Shown here in pieces: positions 1 to 8,574 of a stretch of DNA of 64,000 bases. The translations under genes and the position numbers were made by a program. The notes below the pieces were generated by a model. That model made no database searches. It was not told the DNA's origin and worked only from the letters and a program-made list of their open reading frames with translations. The stretch's first letter is position 1; each line of letters opens with the position of its first letter. Source of the stretch: Oscillibacter sp. (GTDB lineage Bacteria > Bacillota > Clostridia > Oscillospirales > Oscillospiraceae); NCBI GenBank assembly GCA_014799925.1, contig JAAVHC010000019.1, positions 1 through 64,000 of the forward strand, in the 5' to 3' direction.

Positions 1-114
1 CCTGGCGCTTTCGATGCCGCTTTCAATGTCCGCGCACATCTGGTTGAAGTCGTTCATCAGCACCCGGTCCGTTTCCTTCCACTGAGGAAGATGGTAGTTT
101 TTTGTGTAATTCAT
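1..114 (-). CDS. phage-tail-like/hypothetical protein, N-terminus only
   Basis: The first 38 codons of a gene running off the left edge. The ATG at 114 is preceded by the ribosome-binding site AAAGGAG. The product starts MNYTKNYHLPQWKETDRVLM and continues with an acidic DFNQMC stretch. From memory this opening (YHLPQW..D..L..DFNQM) resembles small phage-structural or tail-associated proteins of Clostridia; I cannot confirm this without a search. It is divergent from the integrase, which fits the edge of an integrated element extending left of the window. Confidence 0.6.
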   Translation of the reverse strand, partial: MNYTKNYHLPQWKETDRVLMNDFNQMCADIESGIESAR

Positions 115-464
115 ACAGATTTCTCCTTTTATAATAGTCTTCCCGGCAGAAAAGCCGGTACACACAAAGTGTGTACCGGAGCAGAAATTGCGTAGATTTG
201 TGCAACGTTAACTTGCACAAAAAATCACGCGGCGGATGCCGCGCGTAAATTTTTGAATTTTTCTCTTGGGAAGCGGCGGCCCCCAAATTCTGAGAAAAGT
301 CGAACCCCGCCGCGGTCCCCTGGGAGGAAAGTCTCCGGGGCCTGGTTTGCGGTCCGCCCTGCGCCGGGACTGCGGAGTGCTTGACAGATGATTCGCCGAG
401 GATTTATTGTATCCCTCATGACAAACTTTCCGGTTTTGTCAGATTTTGAAGGGAGGTATCCTCA
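115..464. other. 350-bp gene-free stretch between partial gene and integrase
   Basis: I see no supported gene. It holds a perfect hairpin at 155-179 (11-bp arms CCGGTACACAC/GTGTGTACCGG, 3-nt loop). A short inverted repeat, TGACAAA/TTTGTCA, lies at 419-441, between the integrase promoter and its start. The second repeat could be an operator or part of an attachment site; neither is demonstrated. Confidence 0.5.
381..410 (+). promoter_or_regulatory. candidate integrase promoter
   Basis: TTGACA at 381-386 and TATTGT at 405-410, separated by 18 bp, about 55 bp before the integrase start. The -35 is consensus and the -10 is weak. Confidence 0.45.
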
Positions 465-1661
465 ATGTCCAGAAAAACCATTCTGCCAAACATCTCCTAC
501 GACACGCAGCGCCGCAGCTATTACGTCACCATCCGGCGTCCCGCGCCGCCGGACGGCGCGCCCAGGCGGACCACCCGGTGCTATCCTACGCTGGAGCTGG
601 CCATTCAGGCGCTGGACCGCACGGGCGCGCAGGAAATCATGATCCAGGGCGGGGATCTGGAGAAGCTGACCCTGGGCCAATGGCTGACCTACTGGCTGGA
701 GCAGATCATCAAGCCCAGCCGCTCCGCCAGCACCGTTCACGGCTACACGATGATTATCCGCAACCATCTGTCTCCCGCCTTGGGTGGTATTCTGCTGACC
801 AAGCTGACCGCCGTCCAGATTCAGTTGTACCTGAACCGGATGCAGGCGGAGGGCCTGTGTGCCAACACGGTCCGCAAGCACTACATGCTGCTGCACAACG
901 CCCTGGAGCACGCCCGGCGGCAGGATCTGGTGGTGCGCAACGTCTCGGCGTACGTGACGCCGCCCTCCGTCAGCGCCCCCACCCATCATTTCTATGATTC
1001 GGAAACCATGGCCAGGCTTTTCGAGATTCTGGCCGGCACCACCATGGAGCCGGTGGTGAAGCTGGCGGGCTATCTGGGACTGCGCCGGGCGGAAATCTGC
1101 GGTCTGAAGTGGAACCACGTGGACCGGGAGCGGAAAGTGATCACCATTGCCGAGGCCCGCACCGCCGTCAATGGCCGGTCCGTGAATAAATCCACGAAAA
1201 GCCGCTCTTCCATCCGCCGCCTGGGCTATGCGGGCATTGCGGATATGGAGGAGCTGATAGAGCGGCTGTGGAACCAGCGGATCGAGGAGATGGAGCGCCT
1301 GGGGGACCGCTATGAGGACAGGGGATACGTCGTCTGTCATGACGGCGGCCTGCCCTATCAGGCGGATTATCTCAGCAGCCGGCTCCAGCGGGTGCTGAGC
1401 AAAACGGAGCTGCCCTATGTGACCCTTCACGGCCTGCGGCACAGCTTTGCCAGCATTGCCAACAGCAGGAACGTGCCCCTCTTTGGCATCAGCCGCGCCC
1501 TGGGTCACAGCACGACCAGCACCACCAGCCGCATTTACATGCATCTGTTTGACGACACCCATCTGTCCGTGGTGCAGGCAGTCGGCGAGGCTGTGGGCGG
1601 CGCCGGCGATCCTCCGGAGGTTCCGGGGCCCCCGTCCCCGATGTACGGTCGGCACGCTTGA
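465..1661 (+). CDS. tyrosine-type site-specific integrase
   Basis: A 398-residue tyrosine recombinase that would integrate or excise a mobile element by strand exchange. The N-terminus (about 1-65) resembles an arm-binding domain, about 70-165 is a SAM-like core-binding domain, and about 180-375 is catalytic. Visible active-site residues are Arg207 (GYLGLRRAE), His322 and Arg325 (LHGLRHS), His348 (LGHSTTS) and the nucleophile Tyr358 (SRIYMH). Start ATG 465 follows GGGAGG. The set of catalytic residues is complete, so the enzyme is probably functional. The rest of the element would lie to the left, since everything to the right looks chromosomal. No att direct repeat could be identified. Confidence 0.93.
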   Translation: MSRKTILPNISYDTQRRSYYVTIRRPAPPDGAPRRTTRCYPTLELAIQALDRTGAQEIMIQGGDLEKLTLGQWLTYWLEQIIKPSRSASTVHGYTMIIRNHLSPALGGILLTKLTAVQIQLYLNRMQAEGLCANTVRKHYMLLHNALEHARRQDLVVRNVSAYVTPPSVSAPTHHFYDSETMARLFEILAGTTMEPVVKLAGYLGLRRAEICGLKWNHVDRERKVITIAEARTAVNGRSVNKSTKSRSSIRRLGYAGIADMEELIERLWNQRIEEMERLGDRYEDRGYVVCHDGGLPYQADYLSSRLQRVLSKTELPYVTLHGLRHSFASIANSRNVPLFGISRALGHSTTSTTSRIYMHLFDDTHLSVVQAVGEAVGGAGDPPEVPGPPSPMYGRHA

Positions 1662-1666
1662 AAACA

Positions 1667-1706
1667 CATGGAGCGCCCGGCTGATTTTTCAGCCGGGCGC
1701 TCCATG
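1667..1706. terminator. bidirectional hairpin between integrase and rubredoxin
   Basis: Perfect inverted repeat with 18-bp arms (1667-1684 and 1689-1706) and a TTTT loop, between two convergent genes. It has the position and stability of a shared terminator. Confidence 0.75.
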
Positions 1707-1719
1707 TCCAGACTCCCGC

Positions 1720-1875
1720 TCAGGCCTCGGAGAACTGATCCTTCCCCACGCCGCACAGGGGGCACTCGAAGTCGTCGGGGAGGTCCGCCCACTTGGTGCC
1801 GGGGGCGATGCCGTGATCGGGATCGCCCAATGCCTCGTCGTACTCGTAGCCGCAGACGTCGCAAACGTATTTCAT
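1720..1875 (-). CDS. rubredoxin
   Basis: A 51-residue one-iron electron carrier, usual length for the family. Its two zinc-knuckle-like CxxC pairs are Cys5/Cys8 (YVCDVCGY) and Cys38/Cys41 (FECPLCGV), which ligate a single Fe. The conserved PGTKW and DLPDDF segments are present. The start ATG at 1875 has AAAGGAG nine bases upstream. In anaerobes rubredoxin passes electrons to rubrerythrin, superoxide reductase or flavoproteins; no such partner is adjacent here. Confidence 0.95.
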   Translation of the reverse strand: MKYVCDVCGYEYDEALGDPDHGIAPGTKWADLPDDFECPLCGVGKDQFSEA

Positions 1876-1980
1876 TGTAATAACTCCTTTCTGTCGTACT
1901 GCTTCCTCTAAGGTCAGTCAGATTCTACCACAGTTTGGTCCATCAGGCAGTTGCAATTACAACTCCATCGCAACACGCCA

Positions 1981-2036
1981 GGCAAAACAGAGTTTTGCCA
2001 CAAAAGTTCTTTTTGATTCTTTTTTCTCAAGAAAAA
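1981..2036 (-). terminator. hairpins downstream of ABC exporter operon
   Basis: After the exporter stop (2047) the minus strand reads a hairpin (CTTTTTCTTGAGAAAAAAG), then a second one with arms GGCAAAAC/GTTTTGCC at 1981-1999. They probably end the MarR-exporter transcript. Confidence 0.45.
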
Positions 2037-2046
2037 GGATATATGC

Positions 2047-3939
2047 CTAGCTCAATTCCGCCTGGCCGGTATACAGCTGATAATATTTCCCATGCTGGGC
2101 AATGAGGTCGTCGTGGTCGCCCCGCTCGATGATCTCGCCCTGCTCCAGGACGATAATGGCTCTGGAGTTGCGCACGGTGGACAGGCGGTGGGCGATAACG
2201 AACACCGTCCGGTCAGCCATCAGCTGGTCCATGCCCCGCTCAATGAGCTTCTCCGTCCGGGTGTCGATGGAGCTGGTGGCCTCGTCCAGAATCAGTACCG
2301 GCGGGTCCGCCACAGCGGCCCGCGCGATGGCCAGCAGCTGGCGTTCGCCCTGGCTGAGGCTGCCGCCGTCGTCGGTGATCCAGGTGTCGTAGCCGTCCGG
2401 CAGGTGGCTGATGAAGGTGTCGGCGTTGGCCAGCTTCGCCGCCGCGCGGACCTCGTCGTCGGTGGCGTCCAGCTTGCCGTAGCGGATGTTGTCGGCGATG
2501 GTCCCGGTGAAGAGGTGGGTGTCCTGGAGCACGATGCCCAGGGACCGGCGCAGGCTCTCCTTGCGGATGTCCTTGATGTCAATGCCGTCATAGGTGATGA
2601 GACCGCTGTCGATCTCATAGAACCGGTTGATCAGGTTGGTAATGGTGGTCTTGCCCGCGCCGGTAGAGCCCACAAAGGCGATTTTCTGCCCCGGCTTGGC
2701 GTACAGGGAAATCCCATGCAGGATGGTTTTCTCCGGCACATAGCGGAACACAACGTCCTTGAACCGCACGTCGCCGGTGAGGGGCACCAGCCGGCCGTCC
2801 GGCTTTTTCCAGGCCCAGCCGTCGCTGCGGCCGGGGGCTTCGGCGATGGAGCCGTCCGCGGCGCGGCTGACGTTGACCAGCGTGACCCTGCCCTCGTCGA
2901 TTTCCGGCGGGGTCTCCATGACCTCAAAGACCCGCTCCGCGCCGGCGATGGCGGAGAGGATGTTATTCACCTGCTGGCTGACCTGGCTGATGGGCTGGCT
3001 GACCTGCCGGGTGTACTGGAGGTAGACCACCAGGGAGCCCAGGTCCAGGCCGAAGGCGATGGACAGCAGGGCGCCGGTGCAGCAGGTCATGGCGTAGTTG
3101 ATGTGGCTGATGTTGCCCATGGCGGGCATCATGGCGCCGGCGAAGGAGTGAGCGTTGGTGGCGCTCTGACGGTAGTTCTCGTTGCACACCTGGAAGCCGG
3201 CCTTGGCCTTGGCCTCGTGGTTGAAGACCTTGATGACCTTCTGGCCTTCGATCATCTCCTCGATGTAGCCGTTGACGATGCCCAGATCCCTCTGCTGGGC
3301 CATAAAGTAGCGGCGGGACCGCCTGCCTACGGTCATGACTACCAGGAGCATCAGCCCCAGGGAGAACACCGTCACCAGAAACAGCAGGGGGCTGAGGTAA
3401 AGCATCATCGCCACCACGCCCACGAAGGTCAGCACGCCGGAGATCAGGGAGACCATGCCGTTTTGCAGGATCTCGTTAAGGGTGTCGATGTCGTTGGTAT
3501 AGCGGCTCATCAGCTCGCCGTGGGTATGGGTGTCAAAGTAGCTGAGGGGCAGGCCCTGCATCTTGGCGAACAGGTCCCGGCGGATGGCGTGGGTCGCCGT
3601 CTGCGCGATGTGGACCATGATGCGGGAATAGGTGTAGCTGAGCAGGGCCGCGCAGATGTAGATGCAGGCCATCAGCACCAGCGTCCGCGCCAGCCTGGCG
3701 TAATCGCCGGGGACGATGCACTCGTCGATGAGGGGCTTGAGCATATAGCTCCCTCCGATGGAGCAGGCGGTATTCAGCACCAGGCATACCGCCACCACCA
3801 CCAGCAGCCACTTGGATTTCCCGATATAGCTCATGAGGTTGCCGATGGTTTTTCTCATGTCCTTGGGCTTCTGGAAGCCGCCGCGGGGACCGCCGGGTCC
3901 ACGATGAGGACCGCCGGGTCCTTTTCTTGCTTCAGCCAT
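2047..3939 (-). CDS. ABC exporter half-transporter with the canonical ATPase site motifs
   Basis: A 630-residue fused permease-ATPase (ABCB/MsbA-like) of a heterodimeric exporter. Six membrane segments (about 55-350) precede the nucleotide-binding domain. Walker A is GSTGAGKTT (about 424), the signature is LSQGERQ (about 526), Walker B is LILDEATSSID with the catalytic Glu (about 550), and the H-loop is IAHRLS. The chosen ATG at 3939 follows GGAGGGGG and overlaps the upstream partner gene by 8 bp; a longer reading to 3990 lacks a good ribosome-binding site. The N-terminus is Gly/Pro/Arg-rich (GPGGPHRGPGGPRGG). The substrate is unknown; MarR control suggests drug or toxic-compound export. Confidence 0.93.
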   Translation of the reverse strand: MAEARKGPGGPHRGPGGPRGGFQKPKDMRKTIGNLMSYIGKSKWLLVVVAVCLVLNTACSIGGSYMLKPLIDECIVPGDYARLARTLVLMACIYICAALLSYTYSRIMVHIAQTATHAIRRDLFAKMQGLPLSYFDTHTHGELMSRYTNDIDTLNEILQNGMVSLISGVLTFVGVVAMMLYLSPLLFLVTVFSLGLMLLVVMTVGRRSRRYFMAQQRDLGIVNGYIEEMIEGQKVIKVFNHEAKAKAGFQVCNENYRQSATNAHSFAGAMMPAMGNISHINYAMTCCTGALLSIAFGLDLGSLVVYLQYTRQVSQPISQVSQQVNNILSAIAGAERVFEVMETPPEIDEGRVTLVNVSRAADGSIAEAPGRSDGWAWKKPDGRLVPLTGDVRFKDVVFRYVPEKTILHGISLYAKPGQKIAFVGSTGAGKTTITNLINRFYEIDSGLITYDGIDIKDIRKESLRRSLGIVLQDTHLFTGTIADNIRYGKLDATDDEVRAAAKLANADTFISHLPDGYDTWITDDGGSLSQGERQLLAIARAAVADPPVLILDEATSSIDTRTEKLIERGMDQLMADRTVFVIAHRLSTVRNSRAIIVLEQGEIIERGDHDDLIAQHGKYYQLYTGQAELS

Positions 3940-5668
3940 TGATACTCGCCCCCTCCTGCTGGGACTGGTAGACGTCCCGATAAATTTCACTCTTTTCCAT
4001 CAATTGCTCGTGGGTTCCCACATCCGAGATGCCGCCGTCGTCCATGACCACGATTAGGTCCGCGTCCATGACGGAGATGATCCGCTGGGCGATGATGATC
4101 TTGGTGGTTTCCGGCAGCTGGGTCCGGAACGCGGCCCGGATCTTCGCGTCGGTGGCGGTGTCCACCGCGCTGGTGCTGTCGTCCAGGATCAGCACCCTGG
4201 GCTTCTTCAGGATTGCCCGGGCGATGCAGAGCCGCTGCTTCTGCCCGCCGGAGACGTTCACGCCGCCCTGGCCCAGGTCGGTGTCATAGCCCTCCGGCAT
4301 CCGGTGGATGAACTCCGAGGCGCAGGCGGCTTCGCAGGCGGCCTCGATATCCGCGTCCGAGGCGTTCTCGTCGCCCCACAGCAGGTTCTCCCGGATGGTG
4401 CCGGAGAACAGCGTGTTCTTTTGCAGCACCATGGACACGGAGTCCCGCAGGCGCTCCATGGTATAGTCCTTCACCGGCCGGCCGCCTACGCGGACCGTAC
4501 CCTCCTGGACCTCGTAGAGACGGGGGATCAGCTGGACCAGGGTGGACTTGGCGGAGCCGGTGGTCCCGATGATGCCCACGGTGGCTCCGCTGGGGATATG
4601 GAGGTTGATGTCGTGGAGGTTCCATTTCTCCGCGTCCGGGCTGTACTTGAAATACACATGGTCGAAGTCCACGGAGCCGTCGGCCACCTCAAGGGTGGAC
4701 GCGGCAGTCTCGTCCGCGATATCCGGGACCTCGTCCAGCACCTCCACCACACGTCTGCCGCAGGCGATGGCGCGGGTGAGCATCATCATGATCATGGAAA
4801 CCATCATCAGGCTCATGAGCACCTGAGTGATGTAGGTGAAGAAGGTGGACAGCAGGCCCACCTCCAGTTCTCCGGACTGGACCAGGGGCGCGCCGTACCA
4901 CATGACGGCGATGATGGTGCCGTAGGTGATGAGCATCATGATGGGCATGTTCATCACCACGAAGCCGAAGGCCTTTTCGGAAATATCCCGCAGGGCGTTG
5001 TTCCGCTTCTGGAACTTTTCCGCCTCATAGTCCTCCCGGACGAATGACTTGACCACCCGGATGGCGGCGAGATTTTCCTGCACCGTCAGGTTCACGTCGT
5101 CGGTGCGCTCCTGAAGGCTGCTGAACTTTGGGCCGACATGCCGGAGGATCAGGACGATCATCACCGCCAGCAGCGGCAGGGCCACCAGGAACGCGCGGCT
5201 GAGCTTCAGGCTGATGGAAATGGCCAGTACCAGGGCGGAGATCAGCATCACCGGCGCCCGGACCATCAGGCGCATCCCCATCATCAGGGACATTTGCAGC
5301 ATGTTGCAGTCGTTGGTCAGACGGGTGACCAGGGAGGCGGTGGAGAACTTCTCAATGTTCCGGAAGGAGAACTCCTGGATATGGTCATACTGGGCCTGGC
5401 GCAGATTCGCGCCGAAGCCCTGGCCCGCGCGGGCGGAGAGAAATGCCGCCCCGATGCCCAGGCTCATGGAAATCAACGCCATGCAGACCATCAGCGCGCC
5501 CCGCCGCAAAATGTAGGCGGTATCCCCGGCAGGAATACCGGTATCCACGATGTCAGCCATGACCAGAGGGAGCAGCAGCTCGAACACCGCCTCGCTGGCG
5601 GAGCAGAGCACGCCGCAGAGGATCCATTTGCGGTATCCTCTGGTATATGGCCAGAGTTTTTTGATCAT
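3932..5668 (-). CDS. ABC exporter half-transporter with a degenerate ATPase site
   Basis: A 578-residue permease-ATPase partner of the gene downstream. Six membrane segments cover about 15-305. In the nucleotide-binding domain Walker A reads GTTGSAKST (Ala for the usual Gly, about 367-376), Walker B ends LILDDSTS with Asp instead of the catalytic Glu (about 490), and the H-loop His is Gln (IIIAQRIIS). The signature VSGGQKQRL is intact. This is the pattern of heterodimeric exporters such as TM287/288 and BmrCD, where one composite site is catalytically weak. It overlaps MarR by 4 bp (ATGA) and its partner by 8 bp, so all three are co-translated. Confidence 0.93.
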   Translation of the reverse strand: MIKKLWPYTRGYRKWILCGVLCSASEAVFELLLPLVMADIVDTGIPAGDTAYILRRGALMVCMALISMSLGIGAAFLSARAGQGFGANLRQAQYDHIQEFSFRNIEKFSTASLVTRLTNDCNMLQMSLMMGMRLMVRAPVMLISALVLAISISLKLSRAFLVALPLLAVMIVLILRHVGPKFSSLQERTDDVNLTVQENLAAIRVVKSFVREDYEAEKFQKRNNALRDISEKAFGFVVMNMPIMMLITYGTIIAVMWYGAPLVQSGELEVGLLSTFFTYITQVLMSLMMVSMIMMMLTRAIACGRRVVEVLDEVPDIADETAASTLEVADGSVDFDHVYFKYSPDAEKWNLHDINLHIPSGATVGIIGTTGSAKSTLVQLIPRLYEVQEGTVRVGGRPVKDYTMERLRDSVSMVLQKNTLFSGTIRENLLWGDENASDADIEAACEAACASEFIHRMPEGYDTDLGQGGVNVSGGQKQRLCIARAILKKPRVLILDDSTSAVDTATDAKIRAAFRTQLPETTKIIIAQRIISVMDADLIVVMDDGGISDVGTHEQLMEKSEIYRDVYQSQQEGASING

Positions 5669-6117
5669 ACTTTATTTACCTCGTTTTCCAAGTTTTCGAT
5701 GATACGGGATAGAAGCTCCCGCATGGAGGCCTCTTCCTCTGTGGAGAGACAACTGGCCAGCCACTGCCCCGCGCCGTCCAGCGTAGCGCGGATGGTCTCC
5801 GCCTTCTCCAGGCCGGTTTTTGTCAGGCAGATCAGGCGGCAGCGGCCGTCCTCCGGACTGGTGCGGCGCAGGATGTAGCCCTTTTCCACCAGCCGGTTCA
5901 CGATGCCGTTGACTGTGGAGGGCTTCAGCCGGAGCTCCTGCTCCAGATCCCGTTGGTTGACCGCCCGGCCGCCGCGGCGGCAGGAGAGATAGATCAGCGT
6001 CCGCGACTGTACCGGCGTCACGTCACAGCTGGCCTGGCGCAGGCTCTGATCGACATGCTGCCGGGTAAGGCGGCTGCAATAGGCGATCATACGCCCCAGG
6101 TCAGGTTCGTCACGCAT
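5665..6117 (-). CDS. MarR-family transcriptional regulator
   Basis: A 150-residue winged-helix regulator, first gene of the exporter operon. The wHTH spans about 45-110 (NQRDLEQELRLKPSTVNGIVNRL, then the wing RRTSPEDGRCRLICLT), flanked by dimerisation helices. ATG 6117 is chosen because it follows AAAGGGGTGGG and fits MarR length; the reading frame extends to 6201 but that would run through the promoter. Two palindromes overlap the predicted transcription start, so it very probably represses its own operon until a ligand releases it. Confidence 0.92.
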   Translation of the reverse strand: MRDEPDLGRMIAYCSRLTRQHVDQSLRQASCDVTPVQSRTLIYLSCRRGGRAVNQRDLEQELRLKPSTVNGIVNRLVEKGYILRRTSPEDGRCRLICLTKTGLEKAETIRATLDGAGQWLASCLSTEEEASMRELLSRIIENLENEVNKV

Positions 6118-6146
6118 CGGTCCCACCCCTTTCTTTTTCAAAATAA

Positions 6147-6201
6147 TTAGTATACTAAAAGTAAGCATGCTAACTATACGCCGGATTTTTCCATTTGTCA
6201 A
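6147..6201 (-). promoter_or_regulatory. MarR operon promoter with two palindromic operators
   Basis: On the minus strand TTGACA (6201-6196), a 17-bp spacer and TATAGT (6178-6173) form a near-consensus promoter. Immediately downstream lie TTAGCATGCTTA (6173-6162) and the perfect palindrome TTAGTATACTAA (6158-6147), with centres 15 bp apart. Their position over the start site fits repression by the MarR protein. Confidence 0.8.
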
Positions 6202-6341
6202 CCTTGATTTTGAATGGTTTTTGAACCTCCTGTGAATATTCCGTGAATTGTCGTGAAGGACGGTTGACTTTTGCTTTTCCCTATATTATCATGACATTGT
6301 TCAGCAATGAATTCTCTCTTTTCTCCCTCTCTCTTTTCTGA

Positions 6342-6377
6342 CAGAAAGCCCCGGGCCAAACGGCCCGGGGCTTTCTG
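6342..6377. terminator. GC-rich hairpin after the LysM-GH18 gene
   Basis: Perfect 16-bp arms (6342-6357 and 6362-6377) around AAAC, 24 bases beyond the stop at 6401. No long T-run follows on the minus strand, but the stem ends in TTTCTG. Confidence 0.6.
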
Positions 6378-6400
6378 CCGGAAAAGAGAATTTTATTTTC

Positions 6401-7681
6401 TTATCCCTCCGCCACGCCGTACAGCGCGTTCAGAACGGCCCAGCCCTGCGGATAGGGGCGCATGAGGTTCCAGTAGCCCGCGCCGTAGAGGCCGTACTCG
6501 GAGATCAGGCGGAGCTTGGCGGACATGCTGCGGGCGTCCTCGAACCAGACCACGTGGGGCGTGCCGTCGGGGGCGGTGTACTCAAACCAGGGGGACTGGG
6601 CGGTCCGGTCAAACGAAATCTCCGCGCCGTACCGGATTGCCAGCTCCACCGCCTCCTGATTGGAAATCGACCGTGCGCGGGTTTCCCCCTGCCGGAAAGG
6701 CAGGGGCCAGTCATAGCCGTAATTGGGGATGCCCAGATAGATCTTCCTCCTGGGGATCTCCGTCACGGCGTAGTCCAGCACCTGGCGCACGTTGGGCAGC
6801 GGGGCCACCGCCATGGGCGGTCCGGCGGTATAACCCCACTCGTACGTCATCAGCAGCACGAAGTCCGCCGCCGCGCCCAGAAGGGCGTAGTCATGGGCCT
6901 CATACAGCAGCCCCTTCTGCTCCGCGGAGGTTTTGGGGGCCAGCGCCACGATGACCGGCAGTCCCATAGGCGCCAGCCGCTCCCGCAGAGCGCGGATAAA
7001 GGCGGCGTATGCCTCCCTTTGGGCGCCGGGGATGTACTCAAAGTCCACGTCCAGTCCCTGATAGCCCTTGGCGGCGATGGTGTCGGCGGCCTGCTCAATG
7101 AGCGCGGACTGGAGCGCCGGGTCGGTCAGCACCCGCACCGCCCGCTCGCTGGAAAAATGGTCCGTCTCCGTTAAGGTGGACAGGTGCATCAGCGGGGCCG
7201 TGCCCAGCCGGCGGGCCTCGGCCAGCAGCGCCTCATCCGCCAGGGGCAGCAGGCCGCCGGAGGCGTTGATGCCATAGGTAAAGGGGGTCAGATAGCTCAT
7301 ATAGGGCAGCTGGGCGCTCAGAAGCCGGGTGGAAATAAAGGGATAGGCGTAGCCGTTGGTATGGGTGGACTCTGACGGCCGGTCCTGATAGGCGATAACC
7401 AGCGATTGTCCCGGCTGGAGCGCGGGCTGGCCTCCTAACTGGTAATTGTTCCGGTACAGCTGCCGCAGGGAAAGGCCGTACTGTCCCGCGATTCCGGTCA
7501 GCGTTTCCCCCGGCTGAACCGTGTGAAAGGTATCCACCCGCCGGATGATCAGCGTCTGTCCCACCGCCAGCGCGCCGCTCTCCGGCACGCCGTTCAGGTC
7601 CCGCAGCAGCGCGGGGTCCAGGCCATACTGTCCGGCGATTCCATACAGGGTTTCCCCCGCGCTTACGACATGGATTTCCAT
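6401..7681 (-). CDS. LysM-LysM-GH18 protein, spore germination/cortex-lytic type (YaaH/SleL-like)
   Basis: A 426-residue protein with two N-terminal LysM repeats (about 2-47 and 52-97) and a C-terminal glycoside hydrolase 18 barrel (about 110-420). The catalytic motif is GLDVDFE with Asp211, Asp213 and Glu215; downstream segments LLMTYEWGY and GIPNYGYDW are typical of the family. It has no signal peptide, as is usual for YaaH/SleL proteins deposited on the spore from the mother cell, where they cleave N-acetylglucosaminyl bonds of cortex peptidoglycan. ATG 7681 follows GAGGGAAC. It is a single gene with its own hairpin. The spore role is inferred from family membership. Confidence 0.88.
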   Translation of the reverse strand: MEIHVVSAGETLYGIAGQYGLDPALLRDLNGVPESGALAVGQTLIIRRVDTFHTVQPGETLTGIAGQYGLSLRQLYRNNYQLGGQPALQPGQSLVIAYQDRPSESTHTNGYAYPFISTRLLSAQLPYMSYLTPFTYGINASGGLLPLADEALLAEARRLGTAPLMHLSTLTETDHFSSERAVRVLTDPALQSALIEQAADTIAAKGYQGLDVDFEYIPGAQREAYAAFIRALRERLAPMGLPVIVALAPKTSAEQKGLLYEAHDYALLGAAADFVLLMTYEWGYTAGPPMAVAPLPNVRQVLDYAVTEIPRRKIYLGIPNYGYDWPLPFRQGETRARSISNQEAVELAIRYGAEISFDRTAQSPWFEYTAPDGTPHVVWFEDARSMSAKLRLISEYGLYGAGYWNLMRPYPQGWAVLNALYGVAEG

Positions 7682-8132
7682 AGGCGTTCCCTCCTTGCCT
7701 CGTCTCCTACAGCTTATGCGGAGAATGGGCGGGGGATACGGGAGATATATTACTTCCGAACCGAAAGGTCGGAAGTAATATTTGCCGTGTGTTGCGGTTG
7801 CCGTCGCAAGCGGCGGCGAGCAAAGCGGCTTAAATTCATAACAGCATTTAGAGCAGCACCCAAAAATACTGAGAAAAGATCAGCGGTCCAGAAAACGCCT
7901 GGCGGCGTTGTCATCCTTGACGGGCGACAGCCCGCCCGCGTCCTCCGCCTTGCCAGACGCAAATCCATCTCCGGCCTGAAGTCCAATTTCTCACCGGATG
8001 CACCACTAGAACGTTATAAGAATTATTCTCTATATTTTTCCAGAAGATTTTACCGGGAACACAAAGCCGAATTGGGACTTTTGTAAAATGCGGGAAAACA
8101 AAAAATCCGGTGAAACACGCTGCGCGTTCCGG
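7682..8132. other. gene-free region with a hairpin and a possible relic
   Basis: I find no gene with a credible start. A hairpin lies at about 7749-7781 (arms TATTACTTCCGA and TCGGAAGTAATA). The following 300 bp are more A/T-rich and carry only overlapping short frames on both strands without ribosome-binding sites. It may be a relic or a dispersed intergenic repeat. Confidence 0.4.
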
Positions 8133-8161
8133 TTGACCTTTTGCCGGGATGCTGGTACAAT
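8133..8161 (+). promoter_or_regulatory. promoter of ridA-rimI operon
   Basis: TTGACC (8133-8138), a 17-bp spacer and TACAAT (8156-8161), ending 31 bases before the ridA start. Confidence 0.75.
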
Positions 8162-8192
8162 GGGGGCACATAAAATAAAGGAGGATCTTTCC

Positions 8193-8570
8193 ATGAAGAA
8201 GATTATTGCCACAGCCGCCGCTCCGGCGGCAATCGGGCCCTATTCCCAGGGGGTGGACGGCGGCGGCATCGTGATCACCTCCGGCCAGCTGCCCATCGAC
8301 GCGGCCACCGGCGTATTCGCGGAAGGCGGCATTGCCGGGCAGACCCGGCAGTCCCTGGAAAACGTGAAGGCCGTACTGGCTCAGGCCGGGCTGGGAATGG
8401 AAAACGTGATCAAAACCACCGTGTTTTTAAAGGACATGAATGATTTTGCCGCCATGAACGAGGTGTACGCCACCTTCTTCCCCAGCGAGCCTCCGGCGCG
8501 CAGCGCCGTGGAGGTGGCGCGGCTGCCCAAGGACGCGCTGGTGGAGATCGAAGCGATCGCGGTCAGATAG
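8193..8570 (+). CDS. ridA: RidA family reactive intermediate deaminase
   Basis: A 125-residue RidA/YjgF-YER057c-UK114 protein. The family hydrolyses reactive 2-aminoacrylate and related enamines released by PLP enzymes such as threonine dehydratase, as a trimer with active sites between subunits. Family marks seen are IGPYSQGV near the N-terminus, SGQLPID, the central QTRQSLENVKAVL helix, the ARSAVEVARLP segment containing the conserved Arg, and VEIEAIA at the end. The start ATG 8193 has AAAGGAGGA at good spacing; an in-frame ATG at 8088 would place the promoter inside the gene. Confidence 0.94.
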   Translation: MKKIIATAAAPAAIGPYSQGVDGGGIVITSGQLPIDAATGVFAEGGIAGQTRQSLENVKAVLAQAGLGMENVIKTTVFLKDMNDFAAMNEVYATFFPSEPPARSAVEVARLPKDALVEIEAIAVR

Positions 8571-8574
8571 CGCC

